Source: Halalkalibacter suaedae (GTDB lineage Bacteria; Bacillota; Bacilli; Bacillales; Bacillaceae_D). From it: DNA of 64,000 nucleotides. A program made the position numbers and the translations under genes. Shown in pieces: positions 36,053 to 45,367 of the stretch. The first letter of the stretch is position 1. Each line of letters begins with the position of its first letter. A model generated the notes under the pieces. It did no database searches. It was not told the origin of the DNA and saw only the letters and a program-made list of their open reading frames with translations. The stretch spans positions 310,001 through 374,000 of the forward strand of contig NZ_JAGKSQ010000001.1 in assembly GCF_017939705.1 (NCBI RefSeq). The letters are read 5' to 3'.

Positions 36053-37459
36053 TTATTTTACTAGTTCATAAATTGCCTCTGCATAAATCGCTGTCATTTT
36101 TAACAGATCATCAACCTCGATATATTCATCCTTTTGATGTGCAACATCTTTACGACCAGGGAACATTGGACCAAAGGCTACCCCTGTCTTTAATGAACGT
36201 GCATAGGTGCCGCCTCCAATTGCCAGCAGGTCTGCAGCATTCCCTGTTTGACGTTCATAGACTGCCTGAAGTGTTTGAATTAGTGGATGATCCTGTTCTA
36301 CATAATTTGGACCCATATGATCAACTACCTCAAGCGTTGCACCTAACGTTTCTGCTAATTCATTTAGCTTCGTTAAACAGGTCTCTCCTTTTGCAGTGAC
36401 AGGATAGCGAATATTAATCCCAATTTGAGCTTGACCATTTGACTGACAAGTAAGAAGACCAGGATTTAGCGTCAGGGGACCTGAAACCTCGTCATTCAAG
36501 TCTAACTGAATTGTTTTACCATGATAGTCTTGTTTTAATGACTTAACGAACTCCAAATAAGACTGAATGTTTTCCGCTAGCTCCACATTAGTGACGAGAA
36601 ATGATGCTAATTCAACTCCTGCATTTAAACCATTCTCAGGTGTTGATCCATGTGCGGCTTCTCCAATATATCTGAGTATTAAAATGTCATCTTCAAAACG
36701 TGCTTCACCATTGTGATTTTCCTGCATCAGATGCCTACGAAATTCTTCTTCGATTTGATCTAAATGTGGTCGTTCTCCCTTTAATGTTACCTTCGCATCA
36801 TCAGGTACCATATTAAATCGTTCGCCTGAATGAAAATTTACTATTTCAATGAGGCTTTCCTTTTGAGGATGACCATTCCATGAAAGAGTAACATCCATAA
36901 TCCCCTTTTCAGCATGAATTATAGGAAAGTCAGCATCAGGCGCAAAGCCAAATGTCGGCATTTCTTCATGCTTAAAATAATGTTCAACACATCTCCAATG
37001 ACTTTCCTCATCGGTTCCTATAATCATTTGGACTCTTCTTGTTGTTGGTAAACCAAGCTCTTTTAACAAGACAATTGCAAAAAGCGCAGCCATTGTCGGA
37101 CCTTTATTATCAATAGCACCGCGTGCAAAAATTTTCCCCTCCCTTAGATCAGCAGAGAAAGGAGGAGTCGTCCAGCCATCCCCTGTTGGAACGACATCGA
37201 TATGACAGAGAACTCCTAAACTTTCTTCCCCAGTACCGTATTCAATTCTTCCAGCGTATCCGTCAACATTCTTTATATGTAATTGATAATCTTTACCTTT
37301 ATTTAACAAATGAGTCAAAGCGTGATCTATGCCTTTACCAAAAGGAGCTTTCTCACTTATAGTTGTTTCATCTAAAACACTGTTTATCCTTAGGAATTCC
37401 TGTGTTTCACTAATAATTTTCTCTTTTCTTTTTTCCACTTCTGATTGCCAATTAATCAT
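36053..37459 (-). CDS. pepV: Dipeptidase PepV, M20 family
   Basis: Cytosolic zinc dipeptidase of the M20 family (YtjP in B. subtilis). Metal-binding motifs: LGVLCHIDVVPTGDGW (metal His, catalytic Asp), ARGAIDNKGPTMAA (bridging Asp), IIGTDEESHW (catalytic Glu pair) and APDADFPIIHAEKG, with the C-terminal metal histidine in KDVAHQKDEYIEVDDL. The 468 residues fit the PepV family, including the inserted lid domain (about 180-330). It is divergent from ytzE across a 300-base gap. Confidence 0.95.
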   Translation of the reverse strand: MINWQSEVEKRKEKIISETQEFLRINSVLDETTISEKAPFGKGIDHALTHLLNKGKDYQLHIKNVDGYAGRIEYGTGEESLGVLCHIDVVPTGDGWTTPPFSADLREGKIFARGAIDNKGPTMAALFAIVLLKELGLPTTRRVQMIIGTDEESHWRCVEHYFKHEEMPTFGFAPDADFPIIHAEKGIMDVTLSWNGHPQKESLIEIVNFHSGERFNMVPDDAKVTLKGERPHLDQIEEEFRRHLMQENHNGEARFEDDILILRYIGEAAHGSTPENGLNAGVELASFLVTNVELAENIQSYLEFVKSLKQDYHGKTIQLDLNDEVSGPLTLNPGLLTCQSNGQAQIGINIRYPVTAKGETCLTKLNELAETLGATLEVVDHMGPNYVEQDHPLIQTLQAVYERQTGNAADLLAIGGGTYARSLKTGVAFGPMFPGRKDVAHQKDEYIEVDDLLKMTAIYAEAIYELVK

Positions 37460-37510
37460 TATAATTTATTCACACCCTTCATTTTTTCACGCACAACCCA
37501 TTCACTGACT

Positions 37511-37539
37511 TTGCTTAATTAATCAGATTATTGTAGAAT
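37511..37539 (+). promoter_or_regulatory. Promoter-like element far upstream of ytzE
   Basis: TTGCTT (37511-37516), a 17-bp spacer and TAGAAT (37534-37539). It would leave a leader of about 210 bases before ytzE. The gap 37460-37758 holds no other feature that I can support. Confidence 0.35.
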
Positions 37540-37758
37540 ACATAAATAAGAGGTATTTACCATCATGAAGAATACAAAAAGTTCCTTTTAAAGATACCTT
37601 TCTTAGTAGAATAATGCAAACAATCGTATCCTTTTGTTCTTTTGTTCTTTAGGTCTTCAACTAAAATACCGCACCCGTAATGACATGCATGAATAAGCTA
37701 TTCATTACATAGACTCTACTTAAGTACAAAGTCATGATTATGAAGAAGGAGTGGTTTT

Positions 37759-37977
37759 TTGAAAACTTCAACTGATCGTATGCTGACACGTATTAAGTCA
37801 ATCTACCTTTATATTAAACAAAGGGGGTCCGTCACAACGAATGAACTAGTTGAAGAATTCGGAATTACTCAACGGACCATCCAACGAGATTTGAATGTGC
37901 TTGAGTACAATAAACTCGTTGAAAGTCCAAGCCGCGGAAAATGGACAACAACACAAAAGAAAATCCGAGTATCATAA
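37759..37977 (+). CDS. ytzE: YtzE, DeoR-type helix-turn-helix mini-regulator
   Basis: 72 residues consisting almost only of a DeoR-family winged helix: RIKSIYLYIKQRGSVTTNEL followed by the recognition helix FGITQRTIQRDLNVLEYNKL (about residues 30-49). No effector domain follows, so it must act as a small DNA-binding protein; its target is unknown. The start is TTG with AAGGAGTGG five to six bases upstream. B. subtilis YtzE has the same size and neighbourhood. Confidence 0.88.
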   Translation: MKTSTDRMLTRIKSIYLYIKQRGSVTTNELVEEFGITQRTIQRDLNVLEYNKLVESPSRGKWTTTQKKIRVS

Positions 37978-37979
37978 CC

Positions 37980-38020
37980 AATAAGCAACCCAGAGGTCCC
38001 TTTCCTCTGGGTTGCTTATT
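37980..38020. terminator. Strong bidirectional terminator after ytzE
   Basis: A 17-bp stem AATAAGCAACCCAGAGG with its exact complement at 38004-38020. A second, smaller hairpin GCAGAGG/CCTCTGC follows at 38028-38047 and may serve rsuA on the minus strand. Confidence 0.85.
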
Positions 38021-38077
38021 GGTATTGGCAGAGGAGTCTCCCTCTGCTTGTATCTTATTATTGATAAAATTGATCGG

Positions 38078-38791
38078 CTATCTTTCTAAAAAAAGCAGAT
38101 CCCATTCTTCCTTTTTCAATTCACGATATGTACCTGATTCTAAATTAGGATCGAGAGCCAAATCAGCAATTTTTATTCGCTTTAAGTATGTAACCTTCTT
38201 TCCAACTGCTTCAAACATTCTTTTGACCTGATGAAATTTTCCTTCTGTAATGGTTAGTTCTATTTCCGATTGAACTCCTTTTTCAAGGATCACCAAATCA
38301 GCCGGTTTTGTGACGTACCCATCATCTAACGTGACTCCTTCTCGGAACAACTGTATATCTGTTTCGGTTACTTCCCCTCGTATTGAAGCACGGTATGTCT
38401 TAGTAACATGCTTTTTAGGAGACATAAGCGAATGAGAGAACTGACCATCGTTCGTTAATAATAATAGACCCTCTGTATCCTTATCCAGCCGTCCGACAGG
38501 AAATGGTTCAAATAAGGCATCCTCATGAAGTAGCAAATCAATAACCGTTTCATGCTCAGCATCTTCTGTTGCTGAGATTACCCCTTTTGGTTTATTCATT
38601 AGCAAATAAATATAACGTTTATACTTTACCACTTCCCCGAAAACAGTGACAATATCTTGCTCTGGGTCAACATGGTGCTTCCCTTCTTTTACTGGTTGAC
38701 CATTTACATGGACCCCTCCTGATTTCATCACTTTTTTTACTTCTTTTCGAGTACCATAACCCATATTCGACAGCAATTTATCCATTCTCAT
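38078..38791 (-). CDS. rsuA: 16S rRNA pseudouridine-516 synthase family protein
   Basis: RsuA/RluB-family pseudouridine synthase (YtzG of B. subtilis). An N-terminal S4 RNA-binding domain (MRMDKLLSNMGYGTRKEVKK, residues 1-20) precedes the catalytic domain with PVGRLDKDTEGLLLLTNDG, whose aspartate is the nucleophile (about residue 103). I start at ATG 38791, with AAAGGGTGG 11 bases upstream; this gives 237 residues. The start overlaps the end of the upstream NAD-binding gene by 14 bases, so the two are translationally linked. Confidence 0.93.
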   Translation of the reverse strand: MRMDKLLSNMGYGTRKEVKKVMKSGGVHVNGQPVKEGKHHVDPEQDIVTVFGEVVKYKRYIYLLMNKPKGVISATEDAEHETVIDLLLHEDALFEPFPVGRLDKDTEGLLLLTNDGQFSHSLMSPKKHVTKTYRASIRGEVTETDIQLFREGVTLDDGYVTKPADLVILEKGVQSEIELTITEGKFHQVKRMFEAVGKKVTYLKRIKIADLALDPNLESGTYRELKKEEWDLLFLER

Positions 38792-39470
38792 TCTGAGGTG
38801 TTCCACCCTTTCCTTCAAGATCTTCAGCAATTTTTTTTGCGAAATGTCCAAGATCGTTCTCTACATACCCACGTATCACACCAGACACGGTTTGTTTTAT
38901 CATTTGATCTACTAAAGAAGCTGAGAGGTTGTTCATTTCCAGTTCCTTTTTTAGTTCGATAATCATCCGAACAGCAGCCTTTGTGGCCATTGAGTTCGCA
39001 CGAAGAACATCAGCTTCAGAACCTACCGTTATTTTAACAGCTGGAAACCATGTCCGAATCTGGTCAATCTCATCTTTAAAGCCTTGTTCTACTACAAACA
39101 ATGCATCTTGGTCGCGCTTTGCTTGAAGAGCATGGCCTGCTAACTTCAATGGAACGACCTTTTTTCCGTGACTATATGTGATCACGTCTTCCTTGCTTAA
39201 TGCTGTAGCCATATGATAAATAGTTACACCTTTTTTTAGCAAGGGACCAACTTCTTCAAAAAAAGAAGAGTAACCTTCTGCAGGCAAACAAAGAAAAAGT
39301 TGGTCAGCATTTGCTAGATTCTCTTTTGTCGATACTTTTAATGATGGACGAAACTCAATAAGAGCATCCACAGTTTTACGATTTCTTCCATATATAAAGA
39401 ACGATTCCTTTGAATTTACCATTGTCACTAGCAATGAAGCAAGTCTACCAGAACCAACGATCACTTTCAT
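38778..39470 (-). CDS. NAD(P)-binding, pyrroline-5-carboxylate reductase-like protein
   Basis: 230 residues with a Rossmann N-terminus (VIVGSGRLASLLVTMV, residues 3-18) of the ProC/F420-dependent oxidoreductase type, then LANADQLFLCLPAEGYSSF and a helical C-terminal domain. The usual ProC signatures are not obvious, so the substrate is unknown. It overlaps rsuA by 14 bases, and it lies downstream of the two SEDS genes, separated by a terminator. Confidence 0.7.
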   Translation of the reverse strand: MKVIVGSGRLASLLVTMVNSKESFFIYGRNRKTVDALIEFRPSLKVSTKENLANADQLFLCLPAEGYSSFFEEVGPLLKKGVTIYHMATALSKEDVITYSHGKKVVPLKLAGHALQAKRDQDALFVVEQGFKDEIDQIRTWFPAVKITVGSEADVLRANSMATKAAVRMIIELKKELEMNNLSASLVDQMIKQTVSGVIRGYVENDLGHFAKKIAEDLEGKGGTPQNENG

Positions 39471-39507
39471 ATATGCCTCTCCCTTCGTTTCAGAAAAATA
39501 TATTTAT

Positions 39508-39543
39508 AAAAATCCAGCCATGAAAGCCATAGCTGGATTTTTT
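39508..39543 (-). terminator. Terminator after the RodA-type gene
   Basis: A 10-bp perfect stem AAAATCCAGC/GCTGGATTTT with flanking A and T runs. Confidence 0.8.
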
Positions 39544-39575
39544 ATAATATGCATTCATTGTGAGAAGGTGCCCTC

Positions 39576-40769
39576 TTACATACTCTGTTCTTCAGTTTCA
39601 AACATATAATGTCGTGTCCTCATATTAACATTTAAGACAATACCCATTGCTAGCATATTGGTAATAAGTGCACTTCCCCCGTAACTAATGAAAGGTAGCG
39701 CTAACCCCGTTATTGGCATTAACCCAATCGTCATAGCGATGTTTTGGAACACTTGAAAGACAAGAAGACCAATAACACCTGCAACCAAATACGTCCCATA
39801 TAGATTATTGCATGTTAAAGCAATAATAATCATTCTGTAAAACAATAGGAAATAAGTTACAATTAGAACCATTGCACCAAGAAAACCAAATTCCTCACCA
39901 ATCACTGTAAAAATAAAATCAGTATGGATTTCTGGTATGGTATCACTTTGAGTTTGAACACCTTGCATAAAGCCACTTCCATGAAGCTGACCAGCTCCAA
40001 TTCCTCTAATTGCCATGACTAGTTGATAACCATATGAACCCTGGTGCTCATATGGACTTAACCAACCATAGATTCGCTCTAATTGGTGGGGTTCAATGAA
40101 TGTAGAGAACAGTTCGAAATGATTATTATGAAGCCAAATCAAAGTGAGAATTCCAGTAAACGCACTAAGACCAAGAAAAAGAAGGATTCTCCAAGCAACG
40201 CCGGAAAGCAATAGCATTGTTGCAATAACACTCGCAACAACTAAGGCTGTTCCTAAATCAGGTTGAGTTAATATAAGGAAAAAGGGTGGTAAACCAACTG
40301 CAAATACTTTTGCAACAATAATTAAATCCGATTTAATATCCTTTTTCCCTCGATCGGCAGTGATTCGAAACAATAAATGGGCTAAGGCAAAAATTAAGAT
40401 GATTTTCATAAATTCGGAAGGCTGAGGTTCAGCGATCCCAATATCAAGCCACCGTGTTGACCCGTTTTTATACACACCGAGTGGTGAGTATGCGACTAAC
40501 AAGAGTGCCACTAAACCTAACCCGTATAAGGGAATGGACAGATACTTGAAAAAGTCGTAATCCAAGATCATAACTCCAACCATAATAACAACGCCAAGAC
40601 CATAAAAAATAAGCTGTCTTTTCACATAAAAAGTCGGATCATCACTATATTGACCTGACCCACTGTATATTGCTAGCAAACTCCAGCACATAAGGACAAA
40701 CATTAAAAAGAGCAATGTATAGTCTAGCTGTTGAAAGCCTGTTTTTCTTTCCTCCATTTGATCCTCCAC
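39576..40769 (-). CDS. rodA: RodA-type SEDS peptidoglycan polymerase
   Basis: A ten-helix membrane glycosyltransferase that polymerises lipid II during elongation. 397 residues with SEDS signatures: GSTRWLDIGIAEPQPSEFMK (about 118-137), TQPDLGTALVVAS with the catalytic-region aspartate, EIHTDFIFTVIGEEFGFLG (about 286-304), and GLMPITGLALPFISYGGSA near the C-terminus. The ATG follows GGAGG. It starts 31 bases after a second SEDS gene; no transpeptidase partner is adjacent. RodA rather than FtsW is chosen from the N-terminal LLFLMFVLMCWSLLAIYSG and the MPITGLALPFISYGG form. Confidence 0.9.
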   Translation of the reverse strand: MEDQMEERKTGFQQLDYTLLFLMFVLMCWSLLAIYSGSGQYSDDPTFYVKRQLIFYGLGVVIMVGVMILDYDFFKYLSIPLYGLGLVALLLVAYSPLGVYKNGSTRWLDIGIAEPQPSEFMKIILIFALAHLLFRITADRGKKDIKSDLIIVAKVFAVGLPPFFLILTQPDLGTALVVASVIATMLLLSGVAWRILLFLGLSAFTGILTLIWLHNNHFELFSTFIEPHQLERIYGWLSPYEHQGSYGYQLVMAIRGIGAGQLHGSGFMQGVQTQSDTIPEIHTDFIFTVIGEEFGFLGAMVLIVTYFLLFYRMIIIALTCNNLYGTYLVAGVIGLLVFQVFQNIAMTIGLMPITGLALPFISYGGSALITNMLAMGIVLNVNMRTRHYMFETEEQSM

Positions 40770-40800
40770 CTATTCAACAGCTATTTCAGGATTAGATAAA

Positions 40801-41955
40801 CTAAGCCGAAAGCTGCATTTCGTCCATATTTTCTTTCAGTCGTTTTTGGCGAATCGTATTTCTTGAAATATTCGCTAGAATCGCTAAAGAAACGAATGTA
40901 ATAAAAAGAGACGATCCGCCGTTACTTACAAGCGGTAGGGGTATACCGGTAATTGGCAGCATTCCAGTTACTGCTCCAACATTAAATAACACTTGAATAG
41001 CAATTTGAAACACAATTCCAAAAGCCAATAAGCTCCCAAAAGGACTTTTACACTTGGTACCAATCATCACACCGCGAAATATAATAACCATATAAGCAAC
41101 GATAACGAATAGAACACCAAATATACCAAGTTCCTCCGAGACAATAGCAAGGATAAAGTCTGTGTGTGGTTCCGGTAAGTAAAATAACTTTTGAATACTT
41201 TGTCCAAGTCCAGTTCCACTTAATCCACCATTCGCCATCGCGATATACGCTTGGACCAACTGCAAACCAGAGCCATTTGCATCAGCAAAAGGATCCAAAA
41301 AAGAAACAAGTCTTCTTAAGCGGTAAGGCTCCGTTACTGCTAGTAGCATAAATAGAGTTGATCCAACGAGTCCAAGTCCAACTAAATGTCTTAGCTTAGC
41401 CCCAGAGAAAAAAACAATTAGTAACGTGACTAGTAAAATGGAAGTCGCTGTACCTAAATCAGGTTGACGCATGATCAGACCAAACACAATAGCGACAACG
41501 ACTAATGGAGGCAAAACCCCTTTTATAAATTGATCGATATATGCTTGTTTCTGCGAATATACTTGTGCTAAATAGATAATCATCCCAATCTTCACAAACT
41601 CTGAAGGCTGGACTCTTAATGGACCAAAATCAATCCAGCGCTGGGCACCATTAACCGTTGCCCCGAGTCCTGGTATGAGAACCATTATTAAAGAGATAAT
41701 TGCCATTACAATAATATATGGTGAAAGCTTTTGATAAAAGCGATAAGGAATATGCATAATTAGCAGAAAAAAGAATGAAGCAATACAAAACCACATAAAT
41801 TGTCTTTTGACAAAAAAGTAAGGATCATTAACGTCTGCTAAGGAGAGCCCTTTAACGTAACTAGCACTGAAAACCATCACCAAACCAAAAGCGGCTAGTA
41901 GGAAGGTTGTTATAATAAGTATCCAATCATTATCTTTTCGAAACGAATAGTTCAT
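40801..41955 (-). CDS. ftsW: FtsW/SpoVE/RodA-family SEDS protein
   Basis: A second SEDS polymerase of 384 residues. Signatures: NGAQRWIDFGPLRVQPSEFV, MRQPDLGTATSILLV, PEPHTDFILAIVSEELGIFG and GMLPITGIPLPLVSNGGSS. LVMVFSASYVKGL near the start is typical of FtsW-type proteins. The ATG at 41955 has GGAGG five bases upstream; the frame also opens at a GTG six codons earlier. It is followed after 31 bases by the RodA-type gene. FtsW, SpoVE and RodA paralogues are hard to tell apart from one window, so the symbol is provisional. Confidence 0.88.
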   Translation of the reverse strand: MNYSFRKDNDWILIITTFLLAAFGLVMVFSASYVKGLSLADVNDPYFFVKRQFMWFCIASFFFLLIMHIPYRFYQKLSPYIIVMAIISLIMVLIPGLGATVNGAQRWIDFGPLRVQPSEFVKIGMIIYLAQVYSQKQAYIDQFIKGVLPPLVVVAIVFGLIMRQPDLGTATSILLVTLLIVFFSGAKLRHLVGLGLVGSTLFMLLAVTEPYRLRRLVSFLDPFADANGSGLQLVQAYIAMANGGLSGTGLGQSIQKLFYLPEPHTDFILAIVSEELGIFGVLFVIVAYMVIIFRGVMIGTKCKSPFGSLLAFGIVFQIAIQVLFNVGAVTGMLPITGIPLPLVSNGGSSLFITFVSLAILANISRNTIRQKRLKENMDEMQLSA

Positions 41956-42108
41956 TGCACCCTCCAACCTCACATAAAAGCTTCTAGCTTCTCTATTATT
42001 TAGTACTAATTATTTAGCTATACGTTAGTATTCCTTAATTATATCAAACGACTTATATGAGAAAAAGAGGCTTTCGTTGCCAATCTATGTCGAAACGAGC
42101 ATAACGCA

Positions 42109-43746
42109 TTAAGTTGACCCATTCATTTTCTTATTCTTATTTAAAATTCGGAATCGATTACCAAGAACTTGTCCAGCTAGATTAGTACGGTAAGACAAAA
42201 ACATATAAATAATTAATCCAGCTCCTGCCCCCAATATTAGAGTAGCAAATTGCCCGAAACGAGATGGCTCCGTCATAAATTCCTTCATACCCACATTAAT
42301 CGTAATAACACCAATTGCCATAACAAATGAGAATAGTGAAATAAGGATCGTTCGTTTTAAGATAAAGCGATAATTAAATTCTGCATATTTACCTATCGCC
42401 CAAACTGTAATGCCGAGTGAGGCAAAATAGCCAAGATATGTAGAAAAAACTCCACCAAGCGGACCCATTAGAACGAGCAGCCATTTTGTTGTCATTAATT
42501 TCATCGTTAAACCAACTGCTAGAGCGATCACTGCGTATTTCTGTTTATTGATTCCCTGCAATATTGCTGCCGTTACCGCAAATAAAGAAAAGAATAATGC
42601 GATTGGGGCATAATAACGTAAAATAAAACCGCCTATTTCTATATCTGCCAAGCCATATAAAGAACCGAATACAGGATATGAAAGAACAGATAGACCTACA
42701 GCAGCCGGAATCGTTAAGAATAAAATGATTTGAAATGTTTGGGTAATCTGTTTTTGTAATATTCCTTTATCTTGGTTCGTGAATGATTTTGTAATCGTTG
42801 GAATCAACGTAATTGACAATGCCGTCGCTAAAGCCATTGGAATTAAGATAACCTTATGAGCTGTTCCTGAAAAAACAGCAAAATACGTTTCAGCTACAAG
42901 CTTATCCCAACCATTACTTGTGAGTGTTTTATTAAAGGTAAACATATCAATTAATTGATACAAGGGCAGTGCTAGACCCACAAATGAAAGGGGTAATGCG
43001 TAGGCAACCAACTCCTTGTACATGCTTTTAAATGAAAGCTTGTGATCAACCTTACTTAGTTCAATTTGTTCTTGGATTGATTGCTTTCTTTTGAACCAAT
43101 AAGTTAGCAAAACCGCCAGCCCGCCAAGTGCACCGACAAATGCACCAAACGTTGCAAAACCAACTGCTTTTCCTGTATTTCCATTCATGACTTCAACAAT
43201 GACAAAGGTAATTGACAAAATAAAAATAATACGTACAAGCTGCTCTACCACTTGAGAAACAGCCGTCGGTCCCATTGATTGAAAACCTTGGAAATAACCA
43301 CGAATCACAGACATAATTGGAACAACTATTAGTGCAACACTGACCATTCGTATTGTAAAAACAATATCTTCATAGGAGTTACCTTGCAAGTCTGATGTAT
43401 CGACAACCATTGGAGCAAGCTTAGGTGCAGATAAGAAGAGTAAGAGAAAAGCAATGAATCCACTTATTGATAAAATAAAAAGTCCTGATTTGAATAAACG
43501 GTGTCCTGTATTGTAATCACCTAATGCATGATATTTAGAGACAAACTTTGAAATAGCTAATGGTACCCCAAGTGTTGCCAAGCTTAATAAAACAGTATAG
43601 GGTAAATATCCATACTGGTATAATGCAATCCCGGTTTGGCCAACAATGGCTGTAAAAGGGAAAATGTAAATGAGGCCAAGAATTTTCGAAGCGATTGTGG
43701 CAGCTGTTAAGATAGCCGTCCCTCGCATTAATTTTGAATCTGACAT
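42109..43746 (-). CDS. ytgP: YtgP, MurJ-type lipid II flippase
   Basis: A 14-helix MVF/MOP-family exporter of 545 residues (B. subtilis YtgP, functionally MurJ). It begins with LMRGTAILTAATIASKILGLIYIFPF reduced here to its key features: a conserved small-residue first helix (about 5-30), LATLGVPLAISKFVSKYHA (about 56-74), RGYFQGFQSMGPTAVSQVVEQ (about 150-170) with the basic residues lining the cavity, and LIPTITKSF (about 313). It moves lipid-linked peptidoglycan precursor across the membrane, supplying the two SEDS polymerases next to it. The ATG has GAAGGAA upstream. Confidence 0.92.
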   Translation of the reverse strand: MSDSKLMRGTAILTAATIASKILGLIYIFPFTAIVGQTGIALYQYGYLPYTVLLSLATLGVPLAISKFVSKYHALGDYNTGHRLFKSGLFILSISGFIAFLLLFLSAPKLAPMVVDTSDLQGNSYEDIVFTIRMVSVALIVVPIMSVIRGYFQGFQSMGPTAVSQVVEQLVRIIFILSITFVIVEVMNGNTGKAVGFATFGAFVGALGGLAVLLTYWFKRKQSIQEQIELSKVDHKLSFKSMYKELVAYALPLSFVGLALPLYQLIDMFTFNKTLTSNGWDKLVAETYFAVFSGTAHKVILIPMALATALSITLIPTITKSFTNQDKGILQKQITQTFQIILFLTIPAAVGLSVLSYPVFGSLYGLADIEIGGFILRYYAPIALFFSLFAVTAAILQGINKQKYAVIALAVGLTMKLMTTKWLLVLMGPLGGVFSTYLGYFASLGITVWAIGKYAEFNYRFILKRTILISLFSFVMAIGVITINVGMKEFMTEPSRFGQFATLILGAGAGLIIYMFLSYRTNLAGQVLGNRFRILNKNKKMNGST

Positions 43747-43891
43747 CCACGATTCCTTCTTTCTAGTCGATAAACTCTAATGCATTTTACCATATCCACA
43801 GACGAGTTGCTCAGTAAAACATTCCATTTTGTGAATAAACATGCTACTTTTGATTAAATAGTTCGGCTACAGATCTTAATGAGGTGAAATA

Positions 43892-45160
43892 ATGAAACAA
43901 GATGTAATTGTTATTGGAGGCGGTCCATCTGGACTGATGGCGTCGATTGCCGCCGCTAAACACGGTGCTCAGGTCCTTTTAATTGATAAAGGAAACAAAC
44001 TAGGGAGAAAGCTAGCAATCTCTGGTGGTGGACGATGTAATGTGACAAATCGAATGGAAATTCAAGACCTTATTGCCCACATACCTGGAAATGGACGCTT
44101 CATGCATAGTCCTTTCTCTGTTTTTAATAATGAAGACATTATTGACTATTTTGAAGGGCTTGGAATTGCATTAAAAGAAGAGGACCGCGGCAGAATGTTC
44201 CCTGTTAATAATAAGGCGACCACTGTAGTTGAAACGCTCCTCAATCAAGTAAGGTCTCTTGGTGTTCAAATTAGAACGAACACAACCGTTAGAACAATTG
44301 AGTATGAGAACGAAGCCGTTAAAGCCGTTAAATTAGACAATGGTGAACTTATACAAACGTCTGCTGTCATAGTCGCTACTGGTGGGAAATCTGTACCCCA
44401 TACAGGTTCTACAGGAGATGGTTATCCATGGGCTGAAAAAGCAGGCCATACAATTACCGACTTATACCCTACTGAAGTGCCTATCACGTCAAATGAGCGA
44501 TTCATCAAAGAGAAGAAACTTCAAGGTGTATCCCTAAGAGATATTGAACTAACCGTGTACAATCCAAAAGGAAAAAAGATTAAAACTCACGATGGTGATA
44601 TGATTTTTACTCACTTTGGTATTTCAGGGCCCGCTACCCTTCGTTGTAGTCAGTATGTCGTTAAAGCTCTTAAGAAATTTAGTACACCAACAATCAAAAT
44701 GGAGATTGATTTATTTCCAAAACAGTCTAGTGAAAGCCTCTTTCAGGAAATCTTATCAGAGGTCAAAGATAATCCAAAGAAGTCTTTAAAAAATACGTTA
44801 AAAGGACTTGCTGTTGAACGCTTCTTACTTTTTGTTTACGAATCACTTTCAATCGACTCCCAGCTAGATAGTCAGTCAATTCCGCACGACCAGTTAAGAG
44901 CCATTGTTAAGATGTGTAAACAGTTTGAAATCGAGGTTAATGGAACTCTATCGATCGAAAAGGCGTTTGTCACTGGCGGAGGCGTCTCAATCAAAGAAAT
45001 AGAACCTAAAACCATGCATTCAAAAAAAGCAGAAGGCCTATACTTTTGTGGAGAAGTTCTCGATATTCATGGGTATACAGGTGGGTATAACATTACAGTC
45101 GCTTTTTCCACAGGCTATACTGCCGGTAAGTCAGCAGCGGAACATGTTTTGCACAGATAA
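43892..45160 (+). CDS. ytfP: YtfP, HI0933-like FAD-dependent oxidoreductase
   Basis: A 422-residue flavoprotein. N-terminal FAD Rossmann motif [20 protein letters not shown] (residues 5-24), then [18 protein letters not shown] (about 38-55), the HI0933 family mark, an inserted domain (about 195-330), and C-terminal [16 protein letters not shown] with [13 protein letters not shown] near residue 390. The physiological substrate of this family is not known. A GAGGTGA RBS precedes the ATG. It is convergent with leuS across an intergenic region rich in DnaA boxes. Confidence 0.93.
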   Translation: MKQDVIVIGGGPSGLMASIAAAKHGAQVLLIDKGNKLGRKLAISGGGRCNVTNRMEIQDLIAHIPGNGRFMHSPFSVFNNEDIIDYFEGLGIALKEEDRGRMFPVNNKATTVVETLLNQVRSLGVQIRTNTTVRTIEYENEAVKAVKLDNGELIQTSAVIVATGGKSVPHTGSTGDGYPWAEKAGHTITDLYPTEVPITSNERFIKEKKLQGVSLRDIELTVYNPKGKKIKTHDGDMIFTHFGISGPATLRCSQYVVKALKKFSTPTIKMEIDLFPKQSSESLFQEILSEVKDNPKKSLKNTLKGLAVERFLLFVYESLSIDSQLDSQSIPHDQLRAIVKMCKQFEIEVNGTLSIEKAFVTGGGVSIKEIEPKTMHSKKAEGLYFCGEVLDIHGYTGGYNITVAFSTGYTAGKSAAEHVLHR

Positions 45161-45307
45161 TATCCACATTACACACAGATTTAATAATTATTTACCCACG
45201 ATCGTTCAATTTTCTACAAAAAACGCGTAGTTTCACGCCTCGATCAAAAATGAGCGGTGTGGATAATCGGTGCTTATCCACACACCTGTCCACAAGTAGG
45301 TGGATAA
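45160..45307. promoter_or_regulatory. Cluster of DnaA boxes between ytfP and leuS
   Basis: Boxes compared with TTATCCACA: 45258-45266 minus (exact), 45274-45282 plus (exact), 45299-45307 minus (one mismatch), 45160-45168 plus (one mismatch), and 45286-45294 plus (two mismatches). Four lie within 50 bases in both orientations. The region has convergent genes on both sides and thus no promoter to regulate. Confidence 0.7.
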
Positions 45308-45318
45308 ATAGATGAAAA

Positions 45319-45356
45319 AAGGGTGTCTTTCGTTCAGTTGAACGAGAGACACCCTT
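45319..45356. terminator. Bidirectional terminator between ytfP and leuS
   Basis: A stem of about 17 bp with one mismatch, AAGGGTGTCT...TCGTTC with GAACGA...AGACACCCTT, 11 bases past the leuS stop. Confidence 0.85.
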
Positions 45357-45367
45357 CATTTTTTGAT

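Noticed and set aside
35905-36399. A 164-codon plus-strand frame over the end of ytkP and pepV
   Set aside because: It overlaps the hairpin between two convergent genes and the whole C-terminal part of pepV on the opposite strand; the product has no recognisable domain.
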